DNA of 64,000 nucleotides from Leptotrichia wadei (GTDB lineage Bacteria; Fusobacteriota; Fusobacteriia; Fusobacteriales; Leptotrichiaceae): NCBI RefSeq assembly GCF_007990545.2, contig NZ_AP019829.2, positions 930,001 to 994,000 of the forward strand, read 5' to 3'. Shown piece by piece: positions 47,110 to 56,167 of this stretch (position 1 is its first letter; each line of letters starts with the position of its first letter). The notes under the pieces were generated by a model. It saw only the letters and a program-made list of their open reading frames with translations, ran no database searches and was not told where the DNA came from. The position numbers and the translations under genes were made by a program.

Positions 47110-48339
47110 ATGAATTTATTTGACAAAGTATATGAAAATAAAAAGCCACTTGCGTTTAGATATCGTCCGAAAAGTTTGGATGATTTTTATGGACAGGAAA
47201 AGTTGGTTGGAGAGAATGGAATTTTGAGGAAGATTATTGAGCGTGGGAATTTTATGAATGCGATTTTTTGGGGAGCACCGGGGACTGGGAAGACGACTCT
47301 TGCGGAAATTGTTGCCGAGAAAATGAATTATCATTATGATTATCTGAATGCAATAAAAGCCTCTGTAACTGATATAAAGGAGATTTCTGATAAAGCACAC
47401 AACAGATTTCGTACGAACGGACAGCAGACACTTTTGTTTTTGGACGAGATTCATAGATTTAATAAGTTGCAGCAGGATTCGCTTTTGCAGGATTTGGAAA
47501 ATGGGAATATTATTTTGATTGGAGCCACGACTGAAAATCCTTATTATAACTTGAATAATGCGTTGTTGTCACGATGTATGGCATTTGAATTTAAAAAATT
47601 GAGCGAAAAAGATTTGCTTAAAATTTTGGAAAATATTAATGAAAAAGAGAAAATTGGAATTTCAGATGAGATTTTGAAGTATATTTCAGAGATTATTGAA
47701 GGGGATGCAAGACAGGCTATAAATATTTTGGAATTAATTGCAAATGTTGGGGTGGATTTTACGTTTGATGAAGTGAAGGAAGTGCTGAATACGAAAAAAT
47801 CTTATCACAAGACGGAAGACAAGTATAATACGGTTTCTGCAATGATAAAAAGTATTCGTGGAAGTGATCCTGATGCAGCTGTTTACTGGATGGCAAAAAT
47901 GCTTTCTGGTGGTGAAGATATTTTGTATATTGCTAGAAGACTTGTAATTTTGGCTTCTGAAGATATTGGACTTGCAAATCCACGGGCGTTACCAATTGCC
48001 GTGGCAGGGCTTAATGCGATAAAGGAAATTGGAATGCCCGAAGCTAGAATCATCTTGTCTGAAGTGGCAATCTATCTTGCAATTTCTCCCAAGAGCAATT
48101 CAGCTTACAATGCCATAAATTCAGCACTCAAACACATTGAAAATGAAAAAATTCAGGAAGTTCCAGTTCATCTCACAAAAGTTGGAGCAAAAGACTATAA
48201 ATATCCACACAATTATAAAAATCATTATGTAGACCAAATTTATATGAATGAAAAAATCAAATTTTATGAGCATGGAGAAAATAAATTTGAAAAGGCGGCG
48301 GATGAGTGGTTGAGGAAAATTAAGAAGAATGGGAAATAG
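47110..48339 (+). CDS. rarA: Replication-associated recombination protein RarA (MgsA)
   Basis: The 409-residue AAA+ ATPase has Walker A GAPGTGKTT (55-63), Walker B LLFLDEIHRF, sensor 1 GATTENP and the arginine finger LLSRCM. The C-terminal half forms the tetramerisation domain. It acts at stalled replication forks. AAAGGGAG precedes the ATG. Confidence 0.94.
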   Translation: MNLFDKVYENKKPLAFRYRPKSLDDFYGQEKLVGENGILRKIIERGNFMNAIFWGAPGTGKTTLAEIVAEKMNYHYDYLNAIKASVTDIKEISDKAHNRFRTNGQQTLLFLDEIHRFNKLQQDSLLQDLENGNIILIGATTENPYYNLNNALLSRCMAFEFKKLSEKDLLKILENINEKEKIGISDEILKYISEIIEGDARQAINILELIANVGVDFTFDEVKEVLNTKKSYHKTEDKYNTVSAMIKSIRGSDPDAAVYWMAKMLSGGEDILYIARRLVILASEDIGLANPRALPIAVAGLNAIKEIGMPEARIILSEVAIYLAISPKSNSAYNAINSALKHIENEKIQEVPVHLTKVGAKDYKYPHNYKNHYVDQIYMNEKIKFYEHGENKFEKAADEWLRKIKKNGK

Positions 48340-48375
48340 ACTTTTGAATTTTGTAAAATAATTGGAATAAAAAAT

Positions 48376-48412
48376 ACTCAGACAATGGTGTAATTAGTTG
48401 TCCGAGTTTATT
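48376..48412 (+). terminator. rarA terminator
   Basis: ACTCAGACAA (48376-48385) pairs with TTGTCCGAGT (48398-48407) with one mismatch; followed by a short T-rich end. Confidence 0.6.
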
Positions 48413-48502
48413 GAGAGTGTAAATTTTTTTGTGTAAATAAACTAGTGAATCCTTATATTATTGGATTTGTATATACATTTACACAAAATTATGGACACTC
48501 TC
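48413..48502. repeat. 90 bp inverted-repeat element, IS256-like ends
   Basis: GAGAGTGT (48413-48420) and ACACTCTC (48495-48502) are perfect complements. The arms continue inward with TTTGTGTAAAT (48428-48438) and ATTTACACAAA (48477-48487). The ends resemble IS256/Mutator-type termini, in an element with almost no interior. On the minus strand it could also act as the terminator of the following gene. Family assignment is from memory of such termini. Confidence 0.5.
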
Positions 48503-48517
48503 TTTTTATTTTAAAAA

Positions 48518-49421
48518 TTAATCAATACCTTCATATTTTTTTAATTTTAGTACAAATTCTTTATCATAATCATTTAGTTGAATTACTGACTGATCTAGGA
48601 TTGTTGGAGAATACCAAGATTTATTTTCAAAATATTTTCTGAGTTCACCACCTTCTTCAAATGCAAATCCTTTTTCAGCAAATATCATATTTCTCAAAAT
48701 TTTTAATTGTTCTTTAGAATATCTACTAAAAGCACTCTCATTTCCTTCTTCCATAACTTCATATTTCAAATTGTTTAAATCATCTAAATCTAGTTCGTCA
48801 TATGAAGTTGAGTGGCTTTTTGATAAATTTTCATTTGATGAAGTTTTTAAATGAGAGTTTGAAATTTGTTGTGAGTTATTAGTAGAAATATTTCTATTAT
48901 TTCTACCATAAGTAAGAAATTTTAATAATGAAAATTTTCGATTGTTACTTTCTAAAGTTATATTTCTAGGAATTACATTGATATAATCTCCTTTTTTATA
49001 TGCTTCAATACGTACTATAGCATTTTTGTATGAAACTCTTATCATTTTACCACCATCTCCTAAATCACCTTCAATTTTCCATTTTGGGGTTGTTCCAATT
49101 TTATCATTAGGATAAGCAGCTTTAAGTAATGCGAAAACAATATCCGAAATTGAATTGCAATTATAGAAATTTATTGGCAATGTATTATTAGTTTTCATTT
49201 GTTTTACAGTTTTTATATAATAATCGAAATTATTTTTTTGAGATTTAATATTTACATTTTCTGTATTTTCATTGCTATTTTTATTATTTTTATCAGCTGT
49301 AATTTCGTTAGAAATCATATTATCATTAATTTTTTTCATTTTCATTTTTCTCATTTTTTTTATTGCACGAAAATATACAAAATAACAAAATAATTGTTAA
49401 AAATAGTTTTAAATTTCTCAT
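48518..49421 (-). pseudogene. YARHG-domain lipoprotein, frame-broken at an A8 tract
   Basis: ATG 49421 opens a lipoprotein signal (MRNLKLFLTIILLF, lipobox CIFSC) that runs into TAA after about 31 codons. The long 278-residue frame begins at 49354 within the A8 tract (49361-49354), one base out of phase. With A7 the signal peptide joins it exactly. The body has a mostly polar centre and a C-terminal YARHG domain (YSKEQLKILRNMIFAEKGFAF; KSWYSP). As read, the export signal is disconnected; slippage could restore it. Confidence 0.65.
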
Positions 49422-49424
49422 TTT

Positions 49425-50207
49425 TTATTTGACACCATCTTTCTTTTTCAAATATTCCTTATTAACATATCCAAATTCTTCGCCATCTAAAACTTGGACA
49501 TAATACCAATTACCTTTTTCATTAATTAAACTTACAGTTTTTCCATTTTTTACCTTGCCACGAATTGTTGAATTGTTGTCAGGCTTTCTCATAAACTTAA
49601 CATATCCATTTGGCGAATTTACAATATATTTTTCTCGCTTTGCTCTTTTTTCTTCTAAATCTTCATAATTATTATAGCCAGAAACAAAATCTCCTCTTCT
49701 TACAACATCTATTATATTTCCATGAATTTCAAAATCTACGACTTCTTGATTAATAAAAGTAATCCCGGAAGGCTTTCCATCAAAACCTTTATCATTATAA
49801 ATTTTACAAAATACTTTATTTTTATCAATGCATGAAGTGAAATCTACTTTAAAACTGTGAGGATTACTTTCAGATTTACTGCTAAATATTTCAAAAAAAT
49901 TATTATATATTGAATTAAAAACAGCATCTTCAATATGAATCTCTGTAATTTTGGGATTAGGAGTACAATCTCCTAAATCTCCAAATCCATATGTGTCAAC
50001 ATCTTTTTCGTCAATGTACTGTGTTCCAGAAACTTTAGCATTTTTGGAAAGTTTAATTATTACTGTACCTGTCTCATCTTGTCCCAAATAACTTCCATTC
50101 AAAGTGTCTACATTAATATCGTAAATCATTCCAGAATTACATTTCTCATAAGCCAACCCAACAATATTTATAACAAACAAACTTAAAATTAACAATAATT
50201 TTCTCAT
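49425..50207 (-). CDS. Secreted protein with C-terminal SH3 domain
   Basis: The 260-residue protein has a signal peptide (about 1-19, ending GLA) and a cysteine-containing N-terminal domain of unknown type. The C-terminal bacterial SH3 domain (about 188-252) shows GYVKFMRKPDNNSTIRGKVKNG and GNWYYVQVLDGEEFGYV. Such domains bind peptidoglycan or other wall components. Its stop is 3 bases before the start of the A8-tract lipoprotein, suggesting translational coupling. Confidence 0.78.
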   Translation of the reverse strand: MRKLLLILSLFVINIVGLAYEKCNSGMIYDINVDTLNGSYLGQDETGTVIIKLSKNAKVSGTQYIDEKDVDTYGFGDLGDCTPNPKITEIHIEDAVFNSIYNNFFEIFSSKSESNPHSFKVDFTSCIDKNKVFCKIYNDKGFDGKPSGITFINQEVVDFEIHGNIIDVVRRGDFVSGYNNYEDLEEKRAKREKYIVNSPNGYVKFMRKPDNNSTIRGKVKNGKTVSLINEKGNWYYVQVLDGEEFGYVNKEYLKKKDGVK

Positions 50208-50237
50208 AATTCTTCTCCAATCTTTTAAAATTTATTT

Positions 50238-51254
50238 TTACCAAGTAATATCATTTAATTTTTCTGCAATTTCCAAAGTTGATAATTTCTCTACATTTTC
50301 AATTTCTAAATCTGCTTTTAAGTCAAAAAGTCTAGAGCCTAGCAAACCATATTTTGAAATTTTTTTAAATTTTGTTGGACAAAAGTCATTGTCGTCAAAT
50401 AAAAAGAAGATATGTCCCTTTGAAATATCGCCATAGCCGTAAATTTCTGGGAATTCTTTTATTGTGCTGATGATTCTGTTTTCTTCTTCAGTAGTAATTT
50501 CTCCCTCGCCTGAAATTTTTTCAGTAATTAATTTTCCTTCTTTTGTAAGTTCAGCCAAAAAAACTTTGTTTACTTTTCCAATATATTTCACTTCTTTTGC
50601 AGTATATATTCCAGTAAATTGATGGTTTGAATATCCTCTAGATTCAGGTTGGAAGTATAAATGATATTTTTCGTTTAATTCAAAACTTTTATTGCATGGA
50701 ACGATTCTGAATACGTTTTTTATTAGATCCATTGAACTGCAATAATAATAAAAATCTTTGGATAAACGGTATAGTTCTTCATTAAAAGGATATTTTTCCG
50801 TAATTTCTTGAAGGGAGGAAAGTAATTCGGAAAAAGTTATTGAAACAAAATTAAAATTATAAATTCTTATTTTTTGATTTATAGATTTTATGGTAGTTTC
50901 ATCAAAGGTAGAATCACTTATGTGAATTAATATATTTGTTTCAGCTAAATTTTCGTTTTTGCAGTAATTAATAAGTTTTTTTGTATTATCTAATCCTGCA
51001 ATTTTAGTTTCAATAATGATTTTTGTTGCTTTTGTCTGAATATGACCGTCTATAATTCCTCCTTCCTTTTGTGATTTTTGTTGTGTAAAAATAGGGATAA
51101 CCTCATAATTGATATTTTCTGGAAGAACACTGTTTATAAATAATTCATAAATTTTTGGATTTATTCTATATAAATTTGATAGAAGTAATAGAATATTATT
51201 TGTAATAGTATTCTCTCCTTTAGAGTAAATTTGAAATGGATTAATAAATCCCAT
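50238..51254 (-). CDS. Putative PD-(D/E)XK nuclease-fold protein
   Basis: The 338-residue protein starts NPFQIYSKGENTITNNIL, with a possible first Glu, followed by GGIIDGHI and IIIETKIAGL, fitting E...D-(x)n-ExK. The C-terminal half (about 180-338) has no recognised domain. It is similar in layout to uncharacterised 'hypothetical' nuclease-fold proteins often found near defence genes. Its promoter region carries a 19-base homopolymer (see 51297). AGGAGG precedes the ATG. Confidence 0.6.
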   Translation of the reverse strand: MGFINPFQIYSKGENTITNNILLLLSNLYRINPKIYELFINSVLPENINYEVIPIFTQQKSQKEGGIIDGHIQTKATKIIIETKIAGLDNTKKLINYCKNENLAETNILIHISDSTFDETTIKSINQKIRIYNFNFVSITFSELLSSLQEITEKYPFNEELYRLSKDFYYYCSSMDLIKNVFRIVPCNKSFELNEKYHLYFQPESRGYSNHQFTGIYTAKEVKYIGKVNKVFLAELTKEGKLITEKISGEGEITTEEENRIISTIKEFPEIYGYGDISKGHIFFLFDDNDFCPTKFKKISKYGLLGSRLFDLKADLEIENVEKLSTLEIAEKLNDITW

Positions 51255-51296
51255 AAAAAACCTCCTTATTTGCTTTAAAGTTATATTTTTATTTTA

Positions 51297-51324
51297 ATTA
51301 TACCATTTTTTTTTTTTTTTTTTT
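51297..51324 (-). promoter_or_regulatory. Promoter with an A19 tract upstream of the -10
   Basis: On the minus strand an uninterrupted A19 (51324-51306) is followed by TGG and TATAAT (51302-51297), 43 bases upstream of the nuclease-like gene. The tract fills the -35/spacer region, so changes in its length would alter the promoter. Confidence 0.6.
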
Positions 51325-51414
51325 ATAGATAAATTAAATTAGAGTTAATTTTATGGATTATTATAAAGTAATTATAAATTTACAATTTTTAAAAAGTTAA
51401 TATTTTTGGCAACC

Positions 51415-51443
51415 TTGATAAATACAATACTTTATGATAAAAT
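51415..51443 (+). promoter_or_regulatory. purH promoter
   Basis: TTGATA (51415-51420), 17-base spacer, TAAAAT (51438-51443), 35 bases before the ATG. No purine riboswitch is visible in the short leader. Confidence 0.6.
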
Positions 51444-51477
51444 AAATTAACAAAATATATTGGAGGAATGATACCAA

Positions 51478-53001
51478 ATGAAAAAAAGAGCTTTGATTAG
51501 TGTTTTTGATAAAACTGGGATATTGGAATTTGCACAGTTTTTGGATAAAAAAGGTGTGGAAATTATTTCGACAGGAGGAACTTATAAATATTTGAAGGAA
51601 AATGGTCTTTCTGTAATTGATGTTTCAGAAGTTACTAATTTTAAAGAAATGTTGGATGGGAGAGTAAAAACTTTGCATCCAAATATTCATGGTGGAATTT
51701 TGGCGATTAGAGATAATAAAGAGCATATGGATACGATTGCAAAAGAAGGAATTGAAACAATTGATTATGTTATTGTTAATCTTTATCCATTCTTTAGAGA
51801 AGTTCAGACGGACAAAACTTTTGATGAAAAAATTGAATTTATTGATATAGGTGGGCCTACAATGCTTCGTTCAGCTGCAAAATCATTTAAAGATGTAACA
51901 GTTATTTGTGAAACTGAAGATTATTCAGCAGTTATGGAAGAAATGGAAAAAGATGGAGAAGTTTCTTATAAAATTAAAAAAAGATTGGCTGGGAAAGTAT
52001 TTAACTTGACATCAGCTTATGATGCGGCTATTTCTAATTTCTTATTGGAAGAAGAATATCCTAAATATTTGAATGTTTCATACGAAAAAAAATTCAATTT
52101 GAGATATGGGGAAAATCCTCATCAATCTTCAGCTTACTATGTTTCAACTACTGAGAATGGAAGTATGAAAGATATTAAACAATTAAACGGAAAAGAATTG
52201 TCATTTAACAATATTAGGGATATGGACATCGCTTGGAAAGTGGTTGGAGAATTTGATGGTCCAGCAGCTTGTGCGATAAAACACTCAACTCCTTGTGGTG
52301 TGGCTGTTGCAGATGACATTTTAACAGCGTACAAAAAAGCTCACGATTGTGATCCAGTATCAATTTTTGGTGGAATTGTGGCACTTAACAGAGAAGTTAA
52401 TAAAGAAACTGCCGAAGAATTGAAAAAAATCTTCTTGGAAATCGTAATTGCACCTTCATTTACAGATGAAGCGTTGGAAATCTTAAAAACTAAGAAAAAC
52501 TTGAGAGTTATCGAATGTAAAACTCCAAAATCTCAAGATAAATTCGATTATGTAAAAGTTGATGGCGGAATTTTGGTTCAGGGAACAAATAACAAAATGA
52601 TTGATGAAATGAATGTTGTTACTGAAAAACAGCCAACTGAAAAAGAAAAAGCTGATATGGAATTAGGAATGAAAGTTGTAAAATATGTAAAATCAAATGC
52701 AATTGTAGTCGTTAAAGATGGAATGGCAATTGGTGTAGGAACTGGTCAAACTAACAGAATCTGGTCAACAGAACATGCATTACAGCACGCTCAAGAAAAA
52801 GTAGGAAAAAACTTGACAGGAGCAGTATTAGCATCAGACGCTTTCTTCCCATTCAGAGATTGCGTAGACACAGCTACAAAAACAGGAATCAAAGCAATTG
52901 TACAACCTGGTGGTTCAATTAGAGATAAAGAATCAATTGACGCTTGTAATGAACATGGAATAACAATGGTATTTACTGGAATTAGACATTTTAAACATTA
53001 A
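51478..53001 (+). CDS. purH: Bifunctional AICAR transformylase/IMP cyclohydrolase
   Basis: The 507-residue enzyme catalyses the last two steps of IMP synthesis. The N-terminal MGS-like cyclohydrolase domain (about 1-190) has STGGTYKYL and DGRVKTLHP. The C-terminal formyltransferase has the catalytic Lys-His in IKHSTPCG (near 262-269) and RFGENPHQ-type [14 protein letters not shown] lies upstream. It is alone here; purD is 9 kb away. Confidence 0.96.
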   Translation: MKKRALISVFDKTGILEFAQFLDKKGVEIISTGGTYKYLKENGLSVIDVSEVTNFKEMLDGRVKTLHPNIHGGILAIRDNKEHMDTIAKEGIETIDYVIVNLYPFFREVQTDKTFDEKIEFIDIGGPTMLRSAAKSFKDVTVICETEDYSAVMEEMEKDGEVSYKIKKRLAGKVFNLTSAYDAAISNFLLEEEYPKYLNVSYEKKFNLRYGENPHQSSAYYVSTTENGSMKDIKQLNGKELSFNNIRDMDIAWKVVGEFDGPAACAIKHSTPCGVAVADDILTAYKKAHDCDPVSIFGGIVALNREVNKETAEELKKIFLEIVIAPSFTDEALEILKTKKNLRVIECKTPKSQDKFDYVKVDGGILVQGTNNKMIDEMNVVTEKQPTEKEKADMELGMKVVKYVKSNAIVVVKDGMAIGVGTGQTNRIWSTEHALQHAQEKVGKNLTGAVLASDAFFPFRDCVDTATKTGIKAIVQPGGSIRDKESIDACNEHGITMVFTGIRHFKH

Positions 53002-53028
53002 TTTTAAGAGAGAATTGTGAAAAATAGG

Positions 53029-53060
53029 GCAGGATTAATAGTAGTCCTGCTTATGTTTTT
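53029..53060 (+). terminator. purH terminator
   Basis: GCAGGA (53029-53034) pairs with TCCTGC (53045-53050), followed by TTATGTTTTT. Confidence 0.75.
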
Positions 53061-53223
53061 AATATTTTCCATTTGAATTTTTGAATTTTTAATAAAAGTT
53101 AGTAAATAAATAAGATATTTAAAGAAAGATGCAAAATAGTTCCAATTTTAAAGTAGATTTACTGCAGTTGTTGTTGTTGTTTAGCTAACAATATTTCCTT
53201 TAAAAATTTATGAAATTAAAGTC

Positions 53224-53252
53224 TTGACAAATATATAAGATTATGATATTAT
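53224..53252 (+). promoter_or_regulatory. tRNA-Lys promoter
   Basis: TTGACA (53224-53229), 17-base spacer, TATTAT (53247-53252), 33 bases before the tRNA. Confidence 0.75.
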
Positions 53253-53285
53253 AATTGTGTTGTTTAAAAGAGTTATAAATAATTT

Positions 53286-53362
53286 GGGACCGTAGCTCAA
53301 CTGGTCAGAGCAACCGACTCTTAATCGGTAGGTTGTGGGTTCGATCCCCACTGGTCCCACCA
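53286..53362 (+). tRNA. tRNA-Lys(CTT)
   Basis: A 77-base gene with encoded CCA end. The acceptor stem GGGACCG pairs with TGGTCCC; the anticodon stem ACCGA/TCGGT encloses loop CTCTTAA with anticodon CTT; the T-loop is GTTCGATCC. Single tRNA gene with its own promoter and terminator. Confidence 0.97.
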
Positions 53363-53366
53363 TTTT

Positions 53367-53390
53367 AAGAGTTTTTAGACTCTTTTTTTA
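53367..53390 (+). terminator. tRNA-Lys terminator
   Basis: AAGAGT (53367-53372) pairs with ACTCTT (53379-53384), followed by a T-run. Confidence 0.85.
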
Positions 53391-53488
53391 TTATAATCAA
53401 TTGCCAATTAATAATATGATATAATAATTACATTAGCGAGATTGAATATTTTCAAATAAATTTTTATAGAGGGAAAAGAAGGATTGAG

Positions 53489-53974
53489 ATGATTTTAAAA
53501 AATGATAAAACAGAAGTAGAATTAAACATTTGGAAAGAAGGACTTGTTGATGAAATCTTTTTCGATGAAAATTCGACAGTGGAAAACTTACCAAGATTAG
53601 AAAAATTATTAAATGTTCAAGAGTGTGATTTTTTAAGCTTATTTCAAGGAAAAGTCGAAGTTGTGATTGAAGGTCACATTATTGCGATGATGAATGGAAA
53701 AGAAACAGTCAAATATAATTTTAAGAAAAAATATGAATTTTTAGATAATTATGGGAATATTTTAAACAAATTAAACAGTGAGCAGTTAAAACTTGTAGAA
53801 AAATCACAAAACATGTTTGAAAAAGCAATAATTTATATTTCTGAAGAAACAAGATGGATTGCTGATGCATTTAAGTTTTTGTCAATTTCGTTAAAAATAT
53901 TGAAAGAAAAAAATGAATATAATAAACAAGAACTTATTAATTATTTGAAAAAAATAGATAATAAAAAAAATTAG
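53489..53974 (+). CDS. Cytosolic protein of unknown function
   Basis: The 161-residue protein has no signal peptide. It begins MILKNDKTEVELN and has a predicted beta-rich first half (IEGHIIAMMNGKETVKYNF) and a helical second half ending in a Lys/Asn-rich tail. AGAAGGA precedes ATG 53489. I do not recognise a family. It follows the tRNA terminator and lies upstream of a DUF898-like gene by 70 bases. Confidence 0.65.
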   Translation: MILKNDKTEVELNIWKEGLVDEIFFDENSTVENLPRLEKLLNVQECDFLSLFQGKVEVVIEGHIIAMMNGKETVKYNFKKKYEFLDNYGNILNKLNSEQLKLVEKSQNMFEKAIIYISEETRWIADAFKFLSISLKILKEKNEYNKQELINYLKKIDNKKN

Positions 53975-54044
53975 CAATATAAACTCTTTGGAAAATTGAC
54001 ATTTTTTATGTTACTGACAAAAAAATATATTGTGAGGAGGAAAT

Positions 54045-54353
54045 TTGGAAAATAGAAGTCATTTTGATGGAGGGCTATTAAGTTATGTTGGATGGATTAT
54101 TCTGGGAAGCTTAATAACTTCATGTACATTTGGAATTTGTTATCCTTGGGCTTTGTGCATGATTTATGGCTGGAAAATAAATCATACTGTTATAGAAGGA
54201 AGAAGGCTGCAATTTAATGGAACTGCAGTAGGACTATTTGGAAATTGGATAAAATGGTTATTGTTAATAGTAGTGACATTTGGAATATACGGTTTTTGGG
54301 TGCACATAAAACTGGAACAGTGGAAAGTAAAAAATACAACATTTTTAGATTAA
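54045..54353 (+). CDS. DUF898-like membrane protein
   Basis: The 102-residue protein has two hydrophobic segments around SYVGWIILGSLI and WLLLIVVTFGIYGFW. The blocks FDGGLLSYVGW and RRLQFNGTAVGLFGNWIKW resemble half of a YjgN/DUF898 protein. Start is TTG 54045 with GAGGAGG upstream. Short stand-alone versions are common in Firmicutes and Fusobacteria. Function unknown. Confidence 0.75.
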   Translation: MENRSHFDGGLLSYVGWIILGSLITSCTFGICYPWALCMIYGWKINHTVIEGRRLQFNGTAVGLFGNWIKWLLLIVVTFGIYGFWVHIKLEQWKVKNTTFLD

Positions 54354-54427
54354 TTTATTGGATAAGACTGATTATTTCGGTCTTTTTCTGTTTATTAAAT
54401 GATTTTTGATGAAGGAGGATTGTGTTT

Positions 54428-56074
54428 ATGAAAAAATTTTTTAGGATGTTAGGATTAATTATTTTAATTGGAAATATTGGATTTGCAGAATATACGATTA
54501 AAGATGGAAAAGTTTATTGGGATGATGAACTTGTCGTGAAATATGTAAATGGGGTAGTCAGTCAGTACAATAAATTTTTACCTGATGTGGAAAGTTTTAA
54601 AATATTAAAAAATGGGTATGCAAGAGATAAAGGAACGATTTATTATAATGGAGAAACGGTGCAAAAACAAAATGGAGATAATGAAGTAGATATAAAAACA
54701 TTTGAAATTTTGGAAGGAAATGTGGCAAGAGATAAAAATACAGTTTATATTAATGGAATTGATTTTCCTAATGTGGATGTAAATACAGTAAAAATTGTAA
54801 AATCTAAATATGATTTTATTAATTATGTGAAGGATAAAAACGGTATATATTGGATTGGAAGTCCTGATGTAGAAGCAAATCGGCACTATGATAAGGAAAC
54901 TTTTGAAGATTTAGGAGATTTTTTTGCAAGAGATAAGAATTATATTTATTATTTTGAAAAGCCTTTAAAGTTTATTGATAAAGCAAGTTTTAAAAGATTA
55001 TCAGATAGCTATATATCAGATAAAAATGGAATTTATTATCTTGATAAGATAATTAAAGGAGCTGATAAAAATAGTTTTGAAATAATGGGACGGGGTTATG
55101 CAAAAGATAAAAACAATATTTATTACGAGGATAAAAAATTGTCAGGGGCAGATATTAACACATTTGAGGTGAAAGAGGATATTGTGAAAGATAAAAATAG
55201 TATTTATTTTAATGGAAAAAAATTAGAGGGAGCAGACATTCAAAGTTTTAGAAAATTAAATGAATATTATGCTATTGATAAAAATAATATATATTATAAT
55301 TTAGATTCAGATTCGGATATAAAAAGAATAAAAAATACTGATGGAAATTTTAAAATAATTGAAGAAAAACTTATAAAAAATAAAGATGGTGTGTATTATT
55401 TGGGTAAAAAAATAAAAGAAATTGATCCAAATAGTTTTAAAATTATAAGAAAAAATAATTTAAAAAAAGATAATTCATATTATGCAAAAGATAGTAAAAA
55501 TGTGTATTATATTCAATTAGATCCGTCATTTATTTGGGACTCATATAATACTTTAAAAAATGTTGTTAAAGTTTTGAGAGGTGCAAATCCTAATACATTT
55601 GAAGTAATAAATGATTATTACAGTAAAGATGATAAAAATATATTTTATATAAGTTGGATTGTTGAAAAAGAACCTCTGATAAAAGGTGTTGATATAAAAA
55701 CCTTCGAAGTGTTAAATAATGAGTTTTCAAAAGATAAAAATAATGTATATTTTGGAACTGATAGAGAAGAAGATTTAGATTCTAAAAGTTTTAAAATTTT
55801 GAATTTAAATAGTCAAAATAGGAATGGTTATTATTTAGAAGATAAAAATGGAATTTATTTTCTAAAAATAAATGATTTCGGTAATTATTTCAATAAAATT
55901 ACTGATAAGGGTAAATTTTTGAATGATTTCTATATTAAAGATAATAATTATGTATATTGTAATGAAGATGTATTGAATAATGCGGATCCAAATACATTTA
56001 AAGTGGTAGACGAGTATAGTTCACGGGCTGAGGATAAAAATCATAAATATGAGTATTGTAAGGTTTTGAAATAA
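54428..56074 (+). CDS. Secreted DKNYY-repeat protein
   Basis: ATG 54428 is nine bases after GGAGG; GTG 54422 is too close. The signal peptide ends near IGFA. The rest (to 548 residues) is a tandem array of about 14 units with DKNxxYY-type cores (DKNGIYY, DKNNIYY, DKNSIYF, DSKNVYY), each followed by a GADxxTFK-like segment, i.e. the DKNYY family. It is probably a surface or periplasmic repeat protein; the role is unknown. Confidence 0.85.
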   Translation: MKKFFRMLGLIILIGNIGFAEYTIKDGKVYWDDELVVKYVNGVVSQYNKFLPDVESFKILKNGYARDKGTIYYNGETVQKQNGDNEVDIKTFEILEGNVARDKNTVYINGIDFPNVDVNTVKIVKSKYDFINYVKDKNGIYWIGSPDVEANRHYDKETFEDLGDFFARDKNYIYYFEKPLKFIDKASFKRLSDSYISDKNGIYYLDKIIKGADKNSFEIMGRGYAKDKNNIYYEDKKLSGADINTFEVKEDIVKDKNSIYFNGKKLEGADIQSFRKLNEYYAIDKNNIYYNLDSDSDIKRIKNTDGNFKIIEEKLIKNKDGVYYLGKKIKEIDPNSFKIIRKNNLKKDNSYYAKDSKNVYYIQLDPSFIWDSYNTLKNVVKVLRGANPNTFEVINDYYSKDDKNIFYISWIVEKEPLIKGVDIKTFEVLNNEFSKDKNNVYFGTDREEDLDSKSFKILNLNSQNRNGYYLEDKNGIYFLKINDFGNYFNKITDKGKFLNDFYIKDNNYVYCNEDVLNNADPNTFKVVDEYSSRAEDKNHKYEYCKVLK

Positions 56075-56096
56075 TAAAAAATAGAATTAAAATATA

Positions 56097-56125
56097 TTGG
56101 ATAAAAATTAAAAATAAGGTATAAT
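56097..56125 (+). promoter_or_regulatory. Promoter of the YARHG protein gene
   Basis: TTGGAT (56097-56102), 17-base spacer, TATAAT (56120-56125), 42 bases before ATG 56168. Confidence 0.6.
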
Positions 56126-56167
56126 TTTAATGAAATATAAAAAATAAAAGAAAGTGAGTTGGTAGTC

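Noticed and set aside
53178-53202. GTT/TTG microrepeat before the tRNA-Lys gene
   Set aside because: Only about four short units, not placed at a promoter or coding frame; likely chance in AT-rich DNA.
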